The notes below the pieces were generated by a model. The model saw nothing but the letters and a program-made list of their open reading frames with translations, did no database searches and was not told where the DNA came from. A DNA stretch of 64,000 nucleotides from Pseudomonas citronellolis (GTDB lineage Bacteria > Pseudomonadota > Gammaproteobacteria > Pseudomonadales > Pseudomonadaceae): NCBI RefSeq assembly GCF_900112375.1, contig NZ_FOLS01000029.1, positions 1 to 64,000 of the forward strand, in the 5' to 3' direction. This document shows, one piece after another, positions 27,263 to 35,611 of the stretch (position 1 is the first letter of the stretch; each line of letters starts with the position of its first letter). Both the position numbers and the translations under genes were made by a program.

Positions 27263-27292
27263 CCGCAAGGCGGTATGGGCGGCCTTTTGCGG
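27263..27292. terminator. Possible bidirectional terminator between convergent genes
   Basis: CCGCAAGGC and GCCTTTTGCGG form an imperfect stem with a T-run within one arm, in the 77-base gap between the transporter and PepSY genes. Confidence 0.35.
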
Positions 27293-27299
27293 TACATCT

Positions 27300-28412
27300 C
27301 TAGGGGAGCCGCGGCGGGAGGTTTCCGACGCCGCGAAGCCCTCGCTTGCCGCCATGGCGGGCCAGCCACAGGTAGACGCCGCTGCCGAGCACGACGATGG
27401 CGACGATGTCGAACGCCGCCCAGATGAGCTTCAGCGGCAGGCCGCCATAGTTGCCGAAGTGCAGGGGGCGCGAGAGTTCCAGCGCGACTATGTACCAGCG
27501 TGGCTCGGCGACGGCGCTGAGCTTGCCGCTGCGCGCCTCGACCAGCACCGGCTGGAGAATCTCCGAGGTCAGCGGCGTGCGCCCGCGCATGAATACCGCA
27601 TAGTGCTGCGGGCTGCTGAAGAAGGTGCCGGGCATGGCCAGGAATTCCGGCTGGCTGCCCGGCAGCGCCTGTGCGGCGACACGTAGCGCCACGCCGGGCG
27701 GCACGGGGTCGGCGACGCGCGGCTGGCCCCGGTATGGCGCCACCAGTTGCGCCAGTTGATCGCTCTGCCAGTGCTGAAACAGCGGAATGGCCAGGGTATT
27801 GAGCACGCCGGTCAACCCCACCACCAGCAACCAGACCAGGCTGACGATGCCCAGCAGGTTATGCCAGCCCAGCCAGCGTATGCGCGCATTCCTGTGGCGA
27901 TGCATTTCGGCGAAGCCCAGGCGACGCATGAAGGGCGCGTAGACCACGCAGCCGCTGACCAGCGACACCGCCAGCAGCAAGCCCATGAAGCCGAGCAGCA
28001 GGCTGCCCGGCAAGCCGGCGAGCAGGTCGGTGTGCAGATCGAGAATGAACTCCAGTAGCGCATTGTCATCGGGCAGTTGCGCACCGCTGTAGGCATCCAG
28101 GGTGAAGATGCGGCTGTTGCCACGCGGTGTGTCGAGGGCCTGGTCGAAATTCAGCTTGATCCGTCCTGGCACCCGGTGATCCCAGATCAGGTAGCGCAGC
28201 ACCAGGCCGGGCGCCCGGGCCTGGCCGAGGGCGACCAGTCGCTCCAGGGGCAGAGGTTCCGCCCCGGGCGACTGGTCGATTGCTGGTTGCAACGCGTGCT
28301 CGATCTCTTCCTGGAAAACCAGCGGCAGCCCGGTCAGGCACAGCAACAGCAGGAACAGGGTGCAGACCAGGCTGGACCAACGATGCAGCCATAGCCAGTG
28401 TTTCAGCGACAT
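27300..28412 (-). CDS. PepSY-domain membrane protein, putative ferric-siderophore reductase (FoxB type)
   Basis: This 370-residue protein has four likely membrane segments: residues 13-33, about 135-160, about 190-215 and about 335-355, with PepSY-type periplasmic domains between them. Histidines (HRW near residue 10, HTD near 127, HNLLG near 183, and HFGNYGG) sit beside helices as in haem-binding PepSY-associated proteins. Homologues such as FoxB and PiuB-like proteins help release iron from imported siderophores at the inner membrane. It follows a TonB receptor gene by ten bases on the same strand, so the two are surely cotranscribed. Confidence 0.82.
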   Translation of the reverse strand: MSLKHWLWLHRWSSLVCTLFLLLLCLTGLPLVFQEEIEHALQPAIDQSPGAEPLPLERLVALGQARAPGLVLRYLIWDHRVPGRIKLNFDQALDTPRGNSRIFTLDAYSGAQLPDDNALLEFILDLHTDLLAGLPGSLLLGFMGLLLAVSLVSGCVVYAPFMRRLGFAEMHRHRNARIRWLGWHNLLGIVSLVWLLVVGLTGVLNTLAIPLFQHWQSDQLAQLVAPYRGQPRVADPVPPGVALRVAAQALPGSQPEFLAMPGTFFSSPQHYAVFMRGRTPLTSEILQPVLVEARSGKLSAVAEPRWYIVALELSRPLHFGNYGGLPLKLIWAAFDIVAIVVLGSGVYLWLARHGGKRGLRGVGNLPPRLP

Positions 28413-28422
28413 GCGCGCGGGC

Positions 28423-30867
28423 TCACCAGCTGTATTTCACGCTGGCCAGCACGCTGCGCCGGCCGCCCCAGAAGCACTTGGTGGCGGTAGCGCAGGCCGA
28501 GACGTACTCCTTGTCCGCCAGGTTGTTCACCGTGGTTTCCACCTGCCAGCCGGCCAGGCTCGGGTCCAGTGCCGCCAGGTCATAGTGCGCGCCAACGTCC
28601 AGCAGGGTGTAGGCGGGCACCTTGAGGGTGTTCAGCGCGTCGGCGTAGCTGGTGCCGATGTAGCGCACCCCGGCGTTGACGCCGAAGCGATCCAGTGCAC
28701 CGCCGTGGAAGCTGTAGTCGGCCCACAGCGAGGCCATGTGTTGCGGGATGTAGGTGATGCGCTTGCCTTCGTTGCCGTCGTTGCTGTGGGTGACCTCGTT
28801 GTCCAGGTAGGTGTAGGCACCGATCAGGCTGAGCGACCGGGTCGGCTCCAGATGCCCTTCCAATTCCACGCCACGCGAGCGCGCCTCACCGGTCTGGGTG
28901 CTGAAGTTGGGGTGATCGGCATCGGAGGTGAGCACGTTCTGCTGGGTCAACTGGTACACCGCCAGGGTGACGAAGCCGTTCTGCTTCGGCGGCTGGTACT
29001 TCACGCCGGCCTCGTACTGCTCGCCCTTGCTCGGCTGGAAGGCGCCGCCCTGGTAATCGGTGCCGGCAGTGGGCTGGAACGAGCGCGAATAGCTGACGTA
29101 GGGAGCCAGGCCACTGTCGAACTGGTAGACCAGGCCGCTGCGCCAGGTGAAGGCACGGTCGCCCTGGTGGGTGGACTGGTCGTTGCGACGGTCGTCGGTA
29201 TCGGTGGAGGCCACGTCCTCGCGGCCGCCCAGCAGCAGCGACCAATTGCCCAGGTGCATCTGGTCCTGCAGGTAGAGCCCGGTCTGCTCCTGGACCTGGC
29301 GTGTGCGCAGGGTTTCCGCCGGCTTGCCGATGCCCTGGTGGTAGTCGGGGGCCGTCACGCTCAGCGATGGGGCGCTGGCCAGGCCCTGCTGTTCGCGGGA
29401 ACTCAGGTGCTGGTAATCGACGCCGAGCAGGGCCGTGTGACGCAGCGCGCCGGTGGCGAAGTCGGCCTGCAGCTGGTTGTCCAGGGTGTAGGCGTCGAGC
29501 TGGTCCTCGTCGAACATGACGCGACGGGTGAGCAACTGCTGGGCCGTGTTCACCCCGGCGGTGAAGACGCTGCGGTAGTCGGTGTCCATGTGCATGTAGC
29601 GGAAGTTCTGGCGCACGCTCCAGACCTCGTCGAAACGATGCTCGAAGAGGTAGCCGAGGGACTGCTGGGTGCGGCGGAAGCGATCGAAGTCGGCGTCGCC
29701 ATCGAAGAAGTGCGTGGACAACCGGCCGCTGGCCAGCGGCTTGACCGTGCCCTGGTAGGGCAGGAAGCCGTAGTAGCCGCCGTCCGGATCATCCTGGTAG
29801 AGCGCCTGCAAGGTCAGGCGGGTGTCTTCGTCGGGCTGCCAGGTCAGCGACGGCGCCAGGGCCAGGCGTTCCTCGCGGGAATGGTCGACCTGGCTGTCGG
29901 CGGTGCGTTTGAGCGCAATGACGCGGTAGGCCAGGCGGCCCTCGTCGTCCAGCGCGCCGGTGCTGTCCAGGCCCAGTTGGTAGCGGTCATGGCTGCCCAC
30001 CTGGAGTTCCACCTCGTGGGCGGCATCGGTGCTTGGGCGCTTGCTCACCAGGTTGACCATGCCGCCCGGGGTGGCCTGGCCGTACAGCACCGACGAGGGA
30101 CCGCGCAGCACCTCGACGCGCTCCAGCAGGTAGGGGTCGACCTGCGGGACCGCGTAGTTGCTACCCAGCAGGCGCATGCCGTCGAGGTAGCCGTAGTCGT
30201 AGTTCACGCCGCCGCCGAAGCCGCGGTAGAGGATGGTGTCGTAGCGGCTGCCACCGGTTCCGCGGTATTCGGGGAGTACGCCGGGCACGTAGCGCAGGGC
30301 CTGGCGGACGCTCTGCACGTTCTGCCGGTCCAGTTGCTGGCGACCGACGACCGAGATCGATTGCGGGGTGTCCAGCAGGGCCGCATCGGTCTTGGTTCCG
30401 GTGGCGCTGCGCTTGGCGCTATAGCCCTGCACCGGGCCCCAGGCCGATTCGCGCTGGGCGGTTACGGTGGCGTCAGGCAAGGCCAGGGCCTGGTCGTCGC
30501 CACGGCGCAGGAGGAACCCGCCGCCAGGTTGAGCCTGGGCTACCAGACCGCTGCCGGCCAGCAACCGGGCCAGCGCCTGGGTGGCGTCGAAGCGGCCGTG
30601 CAGGCCCGGGCTGGCGAGGCCATCGAGCTGGTGTGCGGCGAAAGCGATGTTGACGCCCGACTCGTGGGCGAAGCGGGTAATTGCGCTGTCCAGCGAGCCC
30701 GCGGGAATGTCGTAGGCGCGCACGCTTTCACTCGACAGCGGGGCGGCCTGGAGCCCGGCCAGGGGCGCTGCGGCCATGGCCAGGTGCAGCGCAAAACGGA
30801 GGGAACGGGCGCCACGTGCCACGCTGGCTGGCGGGCAGAAGGCTGGCAGACTGCGGAAGGCGTTCAT
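28423..30867 (-). CDS. TonB-dependent siderophore receptor with signalling domain (FoxA/FiuA-like)
   Basis: This 814-residue receptor has a signal peptide to about residue 41 (AGLQAA), a signalling domain (YDIPAGSLDSAITRFAHESG, about residues 51-70), a plug with LDTPQSISVVGRQQLDRQN and VEVLRGPSSVLYGQATPGG, and a barrel whose last strand region contains a paired-cysteine loop (CATATKC) before RRSVLASVKYSW. That C-terminus resembles FhuA/FoxA/FiuA receptors for hydroxamate xenosiderophores. The gene order sigma, anti-sigma, receptor, PepSY matches P. aeruginosa foxIRAB, so a ferrioxamine-type ligand is the leading guess. Confidence 0.87.
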   Translation of the reverse strand: MNAFRSLPAFCPPASVARGARSLRFALHLAMAAAPLAGLQAAPLSSESVRAYDIPAGSLDSAITRFAHESGVNIAFAAHQLDGLASPGLHGRFDATQALARLLAGSGLVAQAQPGGGFLLRRGDDQALALPDATVTAQRESAWGPVQGYSAKRSATGTKTDAALLDTPQSISVVGRQQLDRQNVQSVRQALRYVPGVLPEYRGTGGSRYDTILYRGFGGGVNYDYGYLDGMRLLGSNYAVPQVDPYLLERVEVLRGPSSVLYGQATPGGMVNLVSKRPSTDAAHEVELQVGSHDRYQLGLDSTGALDDEGRLAYRVIALKRTADSQVDHSREERLALAPSLTWQPDEDTRLTLQALYQDDPDGGYYGFLPYQGTVKPLASGRLSTHFFDGDADFDRFRRTQQSLGYLFEHRFDEVWSVRQNFRYMHMDTDYRSVFTAGVNTAQQLLTRRVMFDEDQLDAYTLDNQLQADFATGALRHTALLGVDYQHLSSREQQGLASAPSLSVTAPDYHQGIGKPAETLRTRQVQEQTGLYLQDQMHLGNWSLLLGGREDVASTDTDDRRNDQSTHQGDRAFTWRSGLVYQFDSGLAPYVSYSRSFQPTAGTDYQGGAFQPSKGEQYEAGVKYQPPKQNGFVTLAVYQLTQQNVLTSDADHPNFSTQTGEARSRGVELEGHLEPTRSLSLIGAYTYLDNEVTHSNDGNEGKRITYIPQHMASLWADYSFHGGALDRFGVNAGVRYIGTSYADALNTLKVPAYTLLDVGAHYDLAALDPSLAGWQVETTVNNLADKEYVSACATATKCFWGGRRSVLASVKYSW

Positions 30868-30959
30868 GCAACGGCTCTCGGCAAGGAGTGGATGTCACTG
30901 TCTCTACCGAAGCAGATCGCCAATCCCCTCAAAAAAATTTCAAGAACCTCGCAAGGCGC

Positions 30960-31925
30960 TCAAGCCGGGCTGATGTTGACCCAGAAACGCGTGCGGTAGC
31001 TGAGCTGCAAGCCGTGGGTGCGGGCCAGGAAACGCAGCGTCTGGTCGGTGTCGGCGAGCTGGTAGTTGCCGCTGATGCGCAACTCGGCGATCCGTGGGTC
31101 ACAGGCCAGGCGGCCGACCCGGTAACGCCCCAGTTCGTCGAGGAGCTCGACCAGCCGCATGTCGCGTGCTGCCAGGATGCCCTCGGCCCAGGCGCCTTCG
31201 GCGAAGGGCCTGGCCGGCGCTGGCTCGGCCCGTGTCGCGCGTAACCACCAGTCCTGCCCCGTTTGCGCCTGGCGCGGCGGCGCCCCGTTCGCCGGCAATA
31301 GGCTGAGCTCGCCATGGCTGACGCTGACCCACGCGCAGTCCGGGTACAGGCGCACGCAGAACCGTGAATCCATCGCCTGCAGCAGGCCGAAGGGCGTCTC
31401 CACGCGGAACGGCCGCCGCGGGCTGGAGGTATCGGTAGCGGTACTGACCAGCAGCTCGCCACGGCGCAGTATCACGCGCCGTTCGGTGGCACTGAAGCGC
31501 GTGCTGATGGCGGTGTCGGTGTTGAGCACCAGGCGGGAGCCATCGGCCAACTCGATGTGGCGCATCTCGCCGGTGGCGGTGCTGTACTCGGCCAGCAGTC
31601 GTTGCCAGGGGGCCTCGCGATAGGCCAGCCAGGCCGGCGCCGCGCTGGCGCCCAGCAGCATCAGCAACTTGAGCGCCTGGCGTCGGTTCAGGCTGGTGGC
31701 GGGCAGCTTCTCCAGCACCTGCCGGGTGAGTTGCGGGGAGACCCGCCGGAAATCCTCGCCCAGCGACTGCACGCGTTGCCAGGCCAAGGCATGCTCGGTG
31801 TTGCTGGCATGCCATGCCTGAAAAGCCGAGAGGGTTTCCTCGCTGGGTTCGCCGAACTGAAGCTTCACCGCCCAGCCGATAGCGTCGTCGATGGTCCGGT
31901 TGGACAGGGGAGCGGGCGCGCTCAT
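30960..31925 (-). CDS. FecR-family anti-sigma factor (FoxR/FiuR-like)
   Basis: This 321-residue protein has a DUF4880 region (IDDAIGWAVKLQFGEPSEET, residues 12-31), a short hydrophobic segment (LKLLMLLGASAAPAWLAY, about residues 84-101) and a FecR domain with HIELADGSRLVLNTDTAIS. The C-terminal AELRISGNYQLADTDQTL is the receptor-contacting part. It begins four bases after the sigma stop and precedes the receptor gene, as expected for a cell-surface-signalling module. Confidence 0.88.
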   Translation of the reverse strand: MSAPAPLSNRTIDDAIGWAVKLQFGEPSEETLSAFQAWHASNTEHALAWQRVQSLGEDFRRVSPQLTRQVLEKLPATSLNRRQALKLLMLLGASAAPAWLAYREAPWQRLLAEYSTATGEMRHIELADGSRLVLNTDTAISTRFSATERRVILRRGELLVSTATDTSSPRRPFRVETPFGLLQAMDSRFCVRLYPDCAWVSVSHGELSLLPANGAPPRQAQTGQDWWLRATRAEPAPARPFAEGAWAEGILAARDMRLVELLDELGRYRVGRLACDPRIAELRISGNYQLADTDQTLRFLARTHGLQLSYRTRFWVNISPA

Positions 31926-31929
31926 TGCC

Positions 31930-32457
31930 TCATTCCTCGAAATGCAGGGCGTAGCAGGCGCGCAGGGCGGTAGCCAGGTAGCGCTCGACGGTGGCCAGGG
32001 ATACCTCCAGGCGCTGGGCGATCTGCGGACAGGTCAGGCCCTCCAGCTGGGCCCAGATGAAGGCCTGGCGAACCTTGGGCTTGAGCCGGTCGAGCAGGCG
32101 GTCGATGCGTATCAGGCTTTCCAGCATGAGCAGGTGGGTTTCCGGCGACGGCGCTTCCGCTTCCGGTAACTGTGCGACCACCTCCAGCCAGGCCTGCTCC
32201 AGCTGTTGCCGGCGCCAGTGGTCGATGACCAGCCCGCGAGCGATGGTGGTGAGGTAGGCGCGTGGCTGGTCGAGGTAAACCGCTGCGCCACGGGCACGCG
32301 CCAGCAGGACTCTAAGAAAAGTGTCCTGGGCCAGGTCGGCTGCGCGCTGGGAACAGCCGGTCTTGCCCCGCAGCCAACCCTGGAGCCAGCCATGATGCTC
32401 GGTGTAAAGCTTGTGCAGATCGCACTCCGCAAGCTGGGAACGGCCAAGACTGGACAC
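31930..32457 (-). CDS. FecI-type ECF sigma factor (FoxI/FiuI-like)
   Basis: This 175-residue ECF sigma factor has region 2 with DLAQDTFLRVLLARA and IDHWRRQQLEQAWLE and region 4 with FIWAQLEGLTCPQIAQRLEVSLATVERYL. The only good start is a GTG at 32457, since an in-frame TAA lies about 30 bases upstream and no ATG occurs between. A Fur-like AT-rich site lies 16-34 bases upstream. The anti-sigma, receptor and PepSY genes follow on the same strand. Confidence 0.88.
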   Translation of the reverse strand: MSSLGRSQLAECDLHKLYTEHHGWLQGWLRGKTGCSQRAADLAQDTFLRVLLARARGAAVYLDQPRAYLTTIARGLVIDHWRRQQLEQAWLEVVAQLPEAEAPSPETHLLMLESLIRIDRLLDRLKPKVRQAFIWAQLEGLTCPQIAQRLEVSLATVERYLATALRACYALHFEE

Positions 32458-32472
32458 TGGGGCACCATGTGC

Positions 32473-32491
32473 AATTGATAATCGATCTTAT
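32473..32491 (-). promoter_or_regulatory. Fur-box-like site upstream of the third ECF sigma gene
   Basis: The plus-strand bases AATTGATAATCGATCTTAT form a Fur-like sequence immediately upstream of the sigma start. The rest of the 32458-32741 gap holds no gene that I can see. Confidence 0.6.
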
Positions 32492-32741
32492 TATATTTTT
32501 CTGATGGCATCTCGCAATAGCCATGAGGGCGGTGGCCTCGGGAGTTCCTCAGGCGAGATGAGTGAGCCTGGGTGGGGCAGGGCTTGGTCAGAGTTCAGCC
32601 AGGCATGGCGCGCGGATCCCTTGGGGACGTTGAGGCTGACCAGGCTGATCAGGCCCTGGTTGCACCGGAGTATTAGCGGGTGTTCAACGGTAAGAGTGGT
32701 GCGCCCGCGCTTGAAAGTTCGGGGAGTGCTTTTCCTGAATA

Positions 32742-34034
32742 TCAGCGCTTGATTTTCAGCCCCTTTACCGAATGCGCGCGCTGTTCGTCCAGCGAGTTGT
32801 AGTAGGTGTTCTGCGTGGTGCTCAGGCTGTTGTGGCGCAGGTCGGCCTGCAGGTCCTTCATGTCGCGCAGCGGCGCGTCGAAGGTGGCCGAGGTGTGGCG
32901 CAGCCAGTGCAGCGAGACCGAGCGCAGCTGGTCCACTTCGTCGTCGCTCCAGCCTTCGGCCGCCATGCGTTGCAGCGCGCGGTCGAACAGCGCCTGCAGG
33001 AGCAGCCGCACATGGCGGTCGGATAACCCGGCGCGGCCCTTGAGGGTGCCGATCAGCGGCGTCCGTTCCTGGGGCGAGGGCAGGGGAGGCAGGCCCAGGT
33101 GGCGGCGGTAACGGGCCAGGTAGCCGTGCACGTAGTCGTCGCGCACGCTGATGCGCGCGGCCTTGTTGCCCTTGCCGACCACGTGGAACCACCAGTTGCC
33201 GGTGGTATCGCGGCGGAAGTCGCCCATGCTCGGCGTCCAGTTGTCGCGGCCGATCAGGTCGGAGATGCGCAGGTACATGGCGAACAACGTGGCCACGATG
33301 AACAACGTGCGTTCGTGGCTGGCGTCCTCGGCGGCCATCAGTTCGGCCGTCTCGATGACGTAGCTCCATTGCAGTTGCGTCAGCGAACGCGAGGCCACGT
33401 TCATGGTGTTGTGCTGCTTGTAGACGGACTTCTGCTTCACCGCGCGGAACGGGTTCACCTCGGTCAGCCCTTCGTCCATGGCGTGCTGGAAGAAGCTGCC
33501 GCACACGGCGAACACCTGCGCCACCGAGCCCTGGGACATGCGGTACGGGCGCGAGGGCAGGGGGCTCATGGCCTCCGTGGCGAGCTTGCGCTCGCGCTTG
33601 GCCAGGGTGCTGCTGAAGGGGCGCCAGGCGGGGTTCAGCACATGGCTGTCGGACTCCAGCTGCTTGCGGCCGCCAACACGCACGAAGCGCGACTTGACGA
33701 CCGGGCCGACCCATTCGGCAGGCGGGTTGAGGCAGAACTCCATGAAGGCCTCGGCATCGCGCCGGCGCAGGTCGAGCAGCGGCTTGCCGGCCACCAGCAG
33801 GGCCCACAGCAGCAGGCGCTCGACGTGGGTGCGATAGGAGGTATAGGTGGCCTCATTGCCGCCATAGGACTTGAGGAAGCCCCGCACGGCGAAGTAGCCC
33901 TCGATGGCCCGCAGGTCTTCAGCGAACGCCTGCAGGTAGTCGCGCACCGTGGGCAGTTCTTCGCTCAGCTGCATGAAATTCAGTTCATGGAAACGCGCGA
34001 AGGTCTCGAACAGCGGCTGTGGCGATTGCGGCAT
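32742..34034 (-). CDS. Tyrosine recombinase / phage-type integrase
   Basis: This 430-residue protein has a SAM-like N-terminal region and a C-terminal catalytic domain with the five expected residues: Arg in LRISDLIG (about residue 260), Lys in VVGKGNKAARI, His and Arg in HWLRHTSA (about 376 and 379), His in LRHNSLSTT (about 401), and Tyr in NTYYNSL (411/412). The site therefore looks intact. No excisionase, phage or transposon genes and no tRNA were seen nearby. It may mark one edge of an old integrated element whose other end lies in the gene-poor stretch downstream. Confidence 0.85.
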   Translation of the reverse strand: MPQSPQPLFETFARFHELNFMQLSEELPTVRDYLQAFAEDLRAIEGYFAVRGFLKSYGGNEATYTSYRTHVERLLLWALLVAGKPLLDLRRRDAEAFMEFCLNPPAEWVGPVVKSRFVRVGGRKQLESDSHVLNPAWRPFSSTLAKRERKLATEAMSPLPSRPYRMSQGSVAQVFAVCGSFFQHAMDEGLTEVNPFRAVKQKSVYKQHNTMNVASRSLTQLQWSYVIETAELMAAEDASHERTLFIVATLFAMYLRISDLIGRDNWTPSMGDFRRDTTGNWWFHVVGKGNKAARISVRDDYVHGYLARYRRHLGLPPLPSPQERTPLIGTLKGRAGLSDRHVRLLLQALFDRALQRMAAEGWSDDEVDQLRSVSLHWLRHTSATFDAPLRDMKDLQADLRHNSLSTTQNTYYNSLDEQRAHSVKGLKIKR

Positions 34035-34080
34035 CGTGAAGGCTGGAAATGGAAAAACGGCGGTCGCGCCGGGGTGCCGT

Positions 34081-34114
34081 GCAATATCCAGGTCTGGCTG
34101 TTATCGGATATTGC
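34081..34114. repeat. Inverted repeat upstream of the recombinase gene
   Basis: Arms GCAATATCC (34081-34089) and GGATATTGC (34106-34114) are perfect complements separated by 16 bases, 47 bases before the recombinase ATG. It may be an operator or a recombinase binding site. Confidence 0.5.
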
Positions 34115-34510
34115 TTGCGCGCTAAGGAGTTGGCCCGGCAGGGCGAGAAGCGACAAGCCGAAGGCTCGGCAAGGCGCATTCTAGACAGCTTCGGCTGCAA
34201 AGGTCGAGGGCTGCCGATGGATTTCTCGCAAGCGTCGTTCCGTCGTCCATGGACGTTTCAGATTGACTGGCGCAAGGCACGCGAGCGCATCTGAGCCGAT
34301 TGGCTCAAGGCCTGGAGAATTGGTGCCAGGTCCAGCCTTGGGCCTGGGGCCGAATCGATGAATGCGCCGGCTCAAAATCTGGTGCCGCATGGATCGCTGC
34401 AGGTGCAGTCCGGCGCATGAGCGTCGTACGTTGCACGAATAGCTGCTGCGTTTACGTGAAAAGCGTGACGAGGATTGGCCGCGAGGTTCGCAGATTTCAC
34501 GTAGCGTCGC

Positions 34511-34557
34511 GTTGGTGTTGGTGTTGGTGTTGGTGTTGGTGTTGGTGTTGGTGTTGG
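34511..34557. repeat. Hexamer microsatellite (GTTGGT)n
   Basis: Seven perfect GTTGGT units followed by GTTGG. It lies within the 34035-35611 stretch, where no convincing gene was found. Small open frames through it encode only alternating Asn-Thr runs. Confidence 0.9.
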
Positions 34558-34848
34558 CAGCGTCGAATGGGTTGCCTGCGAATCCGTTTGGGGAAACGTG
34601 GAATGATCGAGCGCCGAGTCTGCGGTGAACCGACAACCGAGAGATCGAGCTTCAGATCGGCGAACTGGAAATACGAAGTCGGTTCGTAACCGGGAGCGAG
34701 GCCAGGTGTGGACATGAATGCCGATCGAGCGGAGCTGCCACGGCAGATCGACGGATCGACTCGGGGAAGATGCCGAAGCGGGCAAACGAGCGGTTTTCCC
34801 TGGTGAATTCTGCAAGGGCCATCTGCAGCTGCGCTTACCCATGACTTC

Positions 34849-34864
34849 GCATAATGTATATTAT
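34849..34864. repeat. AT-rich palindrome CATAAT-GTAT-ATTATG
   Basis: Six-base perfect arms in a strongly AT-rich island (about 34845-34880) inside a GC-rich chromosome. It could be a recombinase core or repressor site from transferred DNA; nothing nearby identifies it. Confidence 0.45.
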
Positions 34865-35228
34865 GTTAAATTAAATATCTGCCCATGAATCCCTGAGCCA
34901 ACCCTGGCTTGCTTGCGACTGCTCGAATTTGAAACTATTTGGCTCGGATCTCGCCTCCTCGCTCTCTGGTAGCTAAAGAAGTTTCGAACGATTCCCTGAG
35001 CTCAATTTCCTGCAACTGAGTGCGGAGCTTCCCGCCGTTCATCTCAGGAGCCTCAAATAAGTGGAATTCCATTCCTTAAAGGTGGAATGCCCGTTGCAGT
35101 CGGGGTTGCGGCCATTCGCTCACTCGCGAGCCGGCCGAGCTCGCAGGCATACAGATGATCGCTGCCGTCCATAAACCTGTGTCTGCCTTTCGCGTACTGT
35201 CCGGGACGACCTTCGAAGCTAAAGCCCC

Positions 35229-35372
35229 CTACCCGCTGCCTGGGAATTTGAACGGCAAGAACGGCTTGGCGAAGTGGCGCAGCAAGAAGGTGTACCAGCC
35301 CAAGACCTCCAGGTTGTGGCGATCACCGGCCTGAGAGCCGAGGCGATAGCCAGAGTTAGGTGGTACCGATAT
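35229..35372 (-). pseudogene. Possible C-terminal gene remnant
   Basis: A 47-residue open stretch bounded by stops has protein-like composition, including GDRHNLEVLGWYTFLLRHF and AKPFLPFKFPGSG before a TAG. No start codon or ribosome site serves it and neighbouring frames are not convincing, so it looks like the tail of a decayed gene. I do not recognise the family. Confidence 0.3.
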
Positions 35373-35424
35373 TCACACCAGTCATCTCCGCACATCCCTC
35401 CCTCGAATAGCTGGAAGCATGCCC

Positions 35425-35455
35425 TTGACCTTAAAGCCAGCTTCAATCTTAGGGT
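35425..35455 (+). promoter_or_regulatory. MerR-type promoter/operator A (19-bp spacer)
   Basis: TTGACC (35425-35430), a 19-base spacer containing TTAAAG and CTTCAA half-sites, and TAGGGT (35450-35455). It points toward the epimerase-like gene 157 bases downstream. The overlong spacer is the hallmark of promoters activated by MerR-family proteins. Confidence 0.6.
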
Positions 35456-35611
35456 GCGCATAAAAGCCCTGCTGTAAAAACCATCGCTGAACAGTGCCGA
35501 CGTACGAAAGGCTGCGACAGATGGGCTTCGCGCCGGACGTCCCGGCATACGTGACGGCCCAGGGCCAGGCAGTTGGCAGATTGATCTTCATTCACAGTTC
35601 AAGGAAACATC

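Noticed and set aside
34181-34636. Frames through the hexamer tract encoding Asn-Thr runs
   Set aside because: Several overlapping frames are equally open, and none has a start site, codon bias or recognisable sequence.
34035-35611. A tRNA or complete insertion sequence as the recombinase target
   Set aside because: No cloverleaf, CCA end or terminal inverted repeats with a transposase could be found by eye.
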